DNA of 64,000 bases, taken from contig NC_087384.1 in assembly GCF_963675165.1 (NCBI RefSeq), positions 3,494,501-3,558,500 of the forward strand. The letters run 5' to 3'. The number at the start of each line of letters is the position of its first letter. Positions within the stretch are counted from its first letter, which is position 1. This document shows positions 60,601 through 64,000 of the stretch, one piece after another. The position numbers and the translations under genes were made by a program. A model generated the notes under the pieces. The model saw only the letters and a program-made list of their open reading frames with translations, did not search any database and had not been told where the DNA came from. The stretch comes from Halichondria panicea (lineage: Eukaryota; Porifera; Demospongiae; Suberitida; Halichondriidae).

Positions 60601-63052
60601 GAATTTACCGTACCGTTGCTAATTACCGTTGCACGTTGCAAGTACGTTTTGTAGAAAAGTTTTAGGAAACGAACAAAGACTAGTCATCTCGAGTATCGTA
60701 GCTAGACTAGTTACTTAGCTATGCTATGGCTATGTCTAGCTGTAAGACTAGCTTTAGATCTACAACAAAGACATAAAATGCTCATGTGTCTGCAGTCTCT
60801 ATATGAGTTCTATCTCTGTTCTACAAGGCTAGCTAGCTGAGCTGCATGGGTGTGGCCGAAGGAAAAATTTAACAACGGTTGATTAGAAAAAAAACGCAAC
60901 GATACGTATAGCGTATCTTGAGCGTACTTTTAGCGTTTATTTTGCAACGTACCAGTGTACGATGGACGTACTACGTAAACAGAACGGGTACTTTATATTG
61001 GCTGCTACTGCGCCTTGAGGCATAGCCACACAATGGATACTGACTGTTTGTGTATGTATGTCGTCTGTCTGTCTATCTGTGTGTGTATTCCAGCTGTAAC
61101 TGCTCAACGGTTGAAATGCGACAAAAACTAACAGCTTCTTATAATAATTATTATACCGTATAGCGGGAAATTTTCGTGGGGTAAAATATTCGTTATTTTC
61201 GTGGGCAGGCTGACCTCCACGAAATTTTAACGTAGGCGTGGCTTATCGGAACGTAGGAATGCCGTGCAGCCACGAGACTAAACGAAATTTTTACTCACGA
61301 AAACCACCGTTTCTCGAGTTGAACGAATTTTTACACCCACGAAACTTACCCGGTATACGTTAGGCACGTTCTCTTGGATTTTGATCGTGAATTTGCATGT
61401 TTAACATAATTATGGCTCCTCCTATAATGACTGTGTGGAATCCATTGTCAACAATCAACATTATAGACATTATAGGCCTATACCGTATAAACATTATACA
61501 CGGTGGTTTCCAGAACAGTTGTCTGAGAGTAGCAGTAGTCACAAATCATGATCAGTTCATGGAATGTCCTTTTGAAGTAGCTAGCTGTCATGAGCTGTAC
61601 TATTTCCCATGCATCACCTTTAATATTTCCTCTAAATATAGTGTAGGCATGTTAGCAGGAGCAGCACTGAAGAGAGTACCTTATAGCGGGTATATTTCAA
61701 AGGTATAAATGTTTGTGGTTTTCGCGGATTAAGCATGCACACCGCAAACATAATATCGCATGCATGCTGCAAAAAGGCTGCTATAATTATTCCATCAAAT
61801 TCTTTTTCGCGAAAATTTATACCCTCGAAATAATTATATCGCTATACGGTAGTTCAATTTCAAATTTACTACACACGCAGCGTTGATTCTAACTGCTATT
61901 CCTGTGGGATACACCATAATTATTCAGAAGATGTGGTACAGCAAAATGTACCATATAGCGGGTAATTTTCGTGGGGCAAAATATTCGTGGTTTTCATGGT
62001 TTAACACTGGACCATGAATATTTTACCCATGAATGAAGCGACTTTACCTACCTTTACCTGCAATGCAAGCAGCAACCACAAAATTAAAAACTGGCTAAAT
62101 ATAGACCTTTACTCACAGCAAGGCAAGTTTAAAATGAACTGCATAATTATATTATACCGTATAGCGTGTAATTTTCGAGGGACAAAATATTCGTGGTTGA
62201 GCAATATTGAGACATTTCGTGGGTAATATTTTTGTGGTTGCTGCTTGCACTGCAGGTAAAGGTAGGCAAGGCCGCTTATTCGTGGGTAACCTCCAACCAC
62301 GAAAACCACGAATATTTTACCCCACGAAAATTACACGCTATACGGTATATAATATAATTTATTATGCAGTTCATTTTAAACTTGCCTTGCTGTGAGTAAA
62401 GGTCTATATAGCTAGTATGAACAGACCACAATACATAGGTTTATTGCTCAGCATTTCACTCTGATAGCAATGATGGGTTATCCACACTGTGAGTCTTTTA
62501 TCAGATAAGGCTAGAAGCCTTTTACTGTACGTAGCGTACACTAGAGTTGCCACTAGTTTACTTGTTCCATCCTTTCGAAACGTACTGAGCATAATTTTAA
62601 CGCAAGCATTCGATACCAGGCCCATCTCCGAGAGGAAGTGGTTGAGGCTACCCTCCTTTCTGTGTGGAGTTTGTTGAGGACATCATCAAATAAAAGCCGA
62701 CATCAGTAATAATGGCAATTTGATGTGGGTGGCTGAAGCAGTTTGCTGGCCTTATCATCATTATGTCTTGCTTTATTTTTGTTACAGGCATCCGGTATCT
62801 TTATGCAGTTTCAGTCGTGACACTCTTGTTGCATGCTTTGAACCTTCGGACAAATATCCCGTTGTTGATTCTGACAACCCATTCATTTACCATCGCCGAC
62901 ATAGAGGACTCGTTCGCTTGTATGACTTCTCTGTAGACACATCCAGGTATACTAACGCTATTCCTACTATATGTACTTCAGGATTTGATGAACCTAGTGC
63001 GTCTTTTTATAACATAGATTTGAAATATCCATATGACACTATCACAAATTAG
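45694..63052 (+). CDS. FBXW8: FBXW8 orthologue, F-box/WD40 substrate receptor
   Basis: Eleven exons: 45694-45841, 49542-49720, 50371-50475, 50526-50602, 50654-50821, 51199-51338, 56705-56928, 59877-60074, 60141-60379, 60437-60502 and 62788-63052 (TAG). They join in phase to 1809 nt, 602 residues plus stop, against about 598 in human. The start has SLDEFFKEWKQDL. The F-box (residues ~116-160) reads IPFFDIELPWEIALIIFSHL with QVSQSWKALADDNVLWLKI. The WD40 blades follow, including YTSGLSMVWRI, ASGSADKCVRVYDSR, SCVQMDEWKVVSG and GSLIVWDQRMNTELW. The tail has HRRHRGLVRLYDFSVD and IDLKYPYDT. FBXW8 docks substrates onto the CUL7-SKP1-RBX1 ligase; this role is transferred from mammals. Intron 3 is GC-AG (CAG/GCAAGT at 50476), certain from the VCSQ-VSQSW junction. 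Intron 1 must also use a GC donor (GAAG/GCAAAT at 45842) to keep phase; the GT at 45850 would be out of phase. Introns 1, 6, 7 and 10 are long and repeat-rich. Confidence 0.94.
46020..46172. mobile_element. MITE, CGATTTAA-GCGAC family, short copy
   Basis: ACTGTAAGACCTCGATTTAATGCGACC at the left and GTGTCGCTTTAAATCGAG at the right, internally deleted relative to 29372-29711. In FBXW8 intron 1. Confidence 0.7.
46239..46440. mobile_element. MITE with ACAGGGTGTCATACAG ends
   Basis: ACAGGGTGTCATACAGGGGA at the left and ATCCTGTATGACACCCTGT at the right, about 200 bp, G-rich on one strand. Confidence 0.75.
46662..46857. mobile_element. MITE with CCGTATTACTAGAAT ends
   Basis: CCGTATTACTAGAATATTTTG at the left and CATTCTAGTAATACGG at the right. 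A second, less complete copy at 52597-52812 shares CCTTTGCGAATGAGCCA and AACTATTGCGTTCT. Confidence 0.8.
46920..47655. other. FBXW8 intron 1, unassigned
   Basis: A + strand frame (about 46993-47169) reads TLLDGTCNFTAKILW and FLRAARRVLNCSYLIYKL. It has an acceptor-like CAG before it but no donor, and it does not fit the FBXW8 phase. No family recognised. A mini-hairpin relative (TACCGGGCCG...GAACCGAGGCTA) lies at 47440-47467 and a foldback relic at 47520-47640. Confidence 0.35.
47656..48130. repeat. 600-bp CCTCGGTG repeat, inverted
   Basis: From ATTATGCCTCAGTGTGCACATG through a GT run to CACCGAGGCATCAGCACCCGC. In FBXW8 intron 1. Confidence 0.8.
48183..48794. mobile_element. 612-bp terminal-inverted-repeat transposon with target duplication
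   Basis: Starts CAAGGGCGTATACAGAGAAG and ends CTTCTCTGTATATGCCCTTG. The arms continue to ATCCGACTTCGTA and TACGAAGTCGGAT (about 60-70 bp). The flanks show CTAGTAC at 48176-48182 and 48795-48801. The centre carries a 64-codon + strand frame (48389-48583) with GCTAGCTAGCTAGCT runs on both sides. The frame begins MARTSSVKGKGKPSN and is basic (CNSKKKPRYNKP). Whether this is the remnant of a transposase start or a captured exon is not clear. The same arm appears as a bare palindrome at 24018-24055. Confidence 0.85.
48896..49404. mobile_element. TIR element with ACCATAGATTGAAGAG ends
   Basis: ACCATAGATTGAAGAGTTAG at the left, CTAACTCTTCAATCTATGGT at the right, then GGGATAGGAAACGG and its inverse. 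Inner pairing of TATCCGCG and CGCGGATA adds a second stem. Related single arms occur at 26008-26033, 31995-32025 and 37675-37705. Confidence 0.8.
50858..51150. repeat. G-rich repeat in FBXW8 intron 5
   Basis: Runs such as GCTGGGAGGGGGAAAT and GCTGGGGGTGGGAAAT occur at its two sides, and a C-rich AGGGCGCCCCCCCCTCC closes it. The open frames across it read from the intron and are not exons: the FBXW8 exon ends at 50821 and the next begins at 51199. Confidence 0.5.
51339..52590. other. FBXW8 intron 6, first part
   Basis: No exon seen. There is a GT run with GTGCGTGCATTCC at about 51990-52025, part of a repeat also at 43425 and 61080 (TATTCCAGCTGTAACTGCTCAA). A foldback with core CCCCGAGGGCCGCAGCACGAGGGCG lies at 52363-52425. 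Confidence 0.5.
52812..53719. mobile_element. TIR element with GGGGCGTAGCCAG ends, carrying a nested MITE
   Basis: CAGGGGCGTAGCCAG at the left and CTGGCTACGCCCCGTA at the right, about 908 bp. The 53020-53256 MITE is inserted inside. No transposase frame. Confidence 0.75.
53020..53256. mobile_element. MITE, ACCGTATAGCGCGAAA family (type 1), nested
   Basis: ATCGTATAGCGCGAAATTTT to AATTTCGCGCTATACGGTA, same body as 39522-39759. Confidence 0.85.
54848..55194. mobile_element. MITE with TGTGATACCTTA ends
   Basis: TGTGATACCTTATTGTAAAC at the left and ATTAAGGTATCACA at the right, with GGGTACTAATTTTAGCG and CGCTAAAATTACTACCC next inside. A partial copy of the inner part is at 63640-63720. Confidence 0.8.
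55338..55637. repeat. 300-bp foldback with long arms
   Basis: The arms CCAGCCGGTTCTCATTGTAA-GCGTGGGAGGGAGAG and their inverse are about 75 bp each. The middle has GCTCCAATGAATATACTC twice. Non-coding. Confidence 0.85.
57151..57627. mobile_element. TIR element rich in GGCGG, with nested stem
   Basis: Outer ends GTGCCAAAAGGAGGC and TTTTGGCAC. Then GGTGGCGGCGGCTTAACCT pairs with AGGTTAAGCTGCCGCC, and GACCACTTGACCTT pairs with AAGGTCAAGTGGT. It lies in FBXW8 intron 7, 222 bp after exon 7. Confidence 0.75.
58183..58327. repeat. pogo/Tigger-like left end
   Basis: TACAGTGGAACCCTCTTATAACGGAC and neighbours match 34794. A matching right end, GTCCGTTATTCGGAGGTTCC-ACTGTA, is at 59652-59679. The pair may delimit one composite element containing the next two features. 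Confidence 0.6.
58328..58865. repeat. Dispersed repeat, copy 2 (with terminal hairpin)
   Basis: Same landmarks as 3860-4443 in the same order, ending CAGTCGATACCAGGCC...CTGGGATCGAGGCTA. Confidence 0.75.
59113..59498. repeat. Tandem duplication, 193-bp unit, two copies
   Basis: TATATTAACATTTAATTTC recurs 193 bp later, and the whole unit through AATTGTGGAGTTAATCTGTTT is repeated with only a few differences (for example CACCAGTCAG against CACTATTCAG). In FBXW8 intron 7. Confidence 0.9.
61154..61360. mobile_element. MITE, ACCGTATAGCG family (type 2)
   Basis: ACCGTATAGCGGGAAATTTTC to ACTTACCCGGTATACG, with TAAACGAAATTTTTACTC in the middle. Confidence 0.75.
61677..61851. mobile_element. MITE, ACCGTATAGCG family (type 2)
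   Basis: ACCTTATAGCGGGTATATTTC to ATCGCTATACGGT. Closest to the 43966 copy (shared ATCGCATGCATGCTGC and AAGGCTGCTAT). Confidence 0.75.
62098..62410. repeat. 313-bp nested palindrome around a type-2 MITE
   Basis: The outer arms ATAGACCTTTACTCACAGCA, AGGCAAGTTTAAAATGAACTG and their inverses are almost perfect (about 55 bp each). The middle is a MITE with ACCGTATAGCGTGTAATTTTC and ATTACACGCTATACGGT ends (62154-62347). The MITE body resembles 9846-10041. Confidence 0.9.
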
Positions 63053-63945
63053 ACTTGTTTTTAAATCTGAATCATTACGCTCTGTATTTAAGGTTACGGT
63101 AAACAGTTGCTCATGAATGTTCATCTTATAATGATTTTTGTGAAACTATAAGTGCCTTGATAAAAGTTTGAAGCACACACATGATAAACATTATCAGTGT
63201 ATTAATCTGTACGACAAGTATCAATCTTCATGCAAAACATCTTCAGTGAAAGCGTTACTAGAAACAACACAAACTAGTAGTCATTATTATACTTCCAAGT
63301 TTTTCGTTCCAGGCCGGGAAACTCATAAAACAAAATACGTAAAGGTGACAGAGCCAAAACTATTTCTTCGTGTGGCCCTGCATAATTTGCTACAGTAGAC
63401 TGCACCTAAGCTATCTATTAAAATTGTCTATTTGGATGGATTCGCATTTCAAAGTTCTCTTTGCATGCTCATCAAAAATATTCGAGAGCAAAATAAGATT
63501 CGAGGTAGGGTAATTGTTTGCTCGCTACTCTGACCAAGCTGCACTGTTGTCTCAAGGGTGGGCGGATTAATTAGAATTTCCCATCTAGACAATGGTTAAG
63601 GCCTGGATTTTATTCATTACCTTAATGTTACTATTATAGACAGGTAGTAATTTTAGCAATTTCAGATTTTTCTCTGTTTTTAGGGCACTAATTTTGGCGG
63701 ATTTGTAGCAAATTCATTACCACAATAACGAGTGTTGCAAGCGTGCGCTTGCTGATGCCTCTCGCCATGTTATGCTTTCGCTCAAGATATTAGTACTTTC
63801 TATGAATTTTTTAAAAGTTAGCTTATCTATATAAACTCACTGAGAAGAAAAGACTTATTTACATGCATTAATTGTTGTATTATGTGGCTTACCAGGACCT
63901 CAAGAAAGAAGAAAATTTATTCTTCTAAGATCTGTACTTCAGTGT
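63053..63945. other. FBXW8 3' flank
   Basis: Expected 3'UTR and intergenic DNA. A + strand frame at 63168-63398 (DKHYQCINLYDKYQSSCK and further) has no recognised domain. Repeat pieces start near 63640 (MITE inner part) and 63727 (GTTGCAAGC...GATGCCTCTCGCCATGTT, also at 32205, 41693 and 44185). Confidence 0.45.
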
Positions 63946-63948
63946 ATA

Positions 63949-64000
63949 TACAGTAGACTCTCGTTAATCCGGTCACCCTTGGGACCATAGATACTATAAA
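63949..64000. mobile_element. Tigger/pogo-like terminus at window edge
   Basis: ACAGTAGACTCTCGTTAATCC after TA is a typical pogo/Tigger end. The rest lies beyond the window, so length and coding capacity are unknown. Confidence 0.55.

Larger units (their letters stand above)
60503..62787. other. FBXW8 intron 10, palindrome-rich
   Basis: 2.3 kb without an exon. It holds several type-2 MITEs, a GTCTGTCTGTCTATCTG run near 61060 and, near its 3' end, the shortened third copy of the 3860/58328 repeat (about 62480-62651). Confidence 0.6.

Noticed and set aside
1-64000. tRNA, rRNA or snRNA genes
   Set aside because: I looked for cloverleaf-like blocks and conserved snRNA motifs by eye and saw none that I could support. 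A covariance-model scan would be decisive.

Overview
The window is nuclear DNA of an animal. It has spliced genes with short exons, GT-AG and some GC-AG introns, clear orthologues of vertebrate proteins, AT-rich non-coding DNA and a very high density of small inverted-repeat transposons. An early-branching animal, probably a demosponge, is my best guess. That is inference: no marker sequence fixes the species.

Host genes. Rebuilding exons by splice sites and phase gives four recognisable genes. (1) The last four exons of a UBE3B-type HECT ubiquitin ligase, + strand, 1734-4669. (2) A two-exon aldo-keto reductase of the L-galactose dehydrogenase type, - strand, 4803-5845, convergent with UBE3B. 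(3) A 16-exon TMEM209 orthologue, - strand, 25060-45453, in phase at every junction (1536 nt, 511 aa). (4) An 11-exon FBXW8 orthologue, + strand, 45694-63052, in phase if intron 1 uses a GC donor (1809 nt, 602 aa). TMEM209 and FBXW8 start head to head, 240 bp apart. A fifth, unrecognised + strand gene ends at 18472 (three phased exons at 18026-18472); orphan exon-like blocks lie at 10127-10202 and 11799-11890.

Repeat region 12.4-23.8 kb. In order: a broken HECT C-lobe fragment; a decayed tyrosine-recombinase retroelement with split direct repeats (A1 - gag - RT - YR - B1 - A2 - B2); a 1.6-kb array of a 9-bp unit CAGTGNNNN; a ~280-bp near-perfect palindrome; a second, oppositely oriented CAGTGNNNN array split by a 5'-truncated LINE; a decayed Ty3/Gypsy pol that runs straight into the array; and a fragment of a different reverse transcriptase joined to the Gypsy RT.

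The introns of TMEM209 and FBXW8 are packed with non-autonomous elements: several MITE families with ends such as ACCGTATAGCG, foldback hairpins sharing a CGAGGGC-type core, a 600-bp family ending in ATGCCTCGGTG, and a tiny ~50-bp hairpin that has inserted at least twice with ~10-bp target duplications.

The four recognised genes are housekeeping genes. Two concern ubiquitin ligation (UBE3B, FBXW8), one the nuclear envelope (TMEM209) and one redox metabolism. No pathway clustering is implied beyond the shared TMEM209/FBXW8 promoter.
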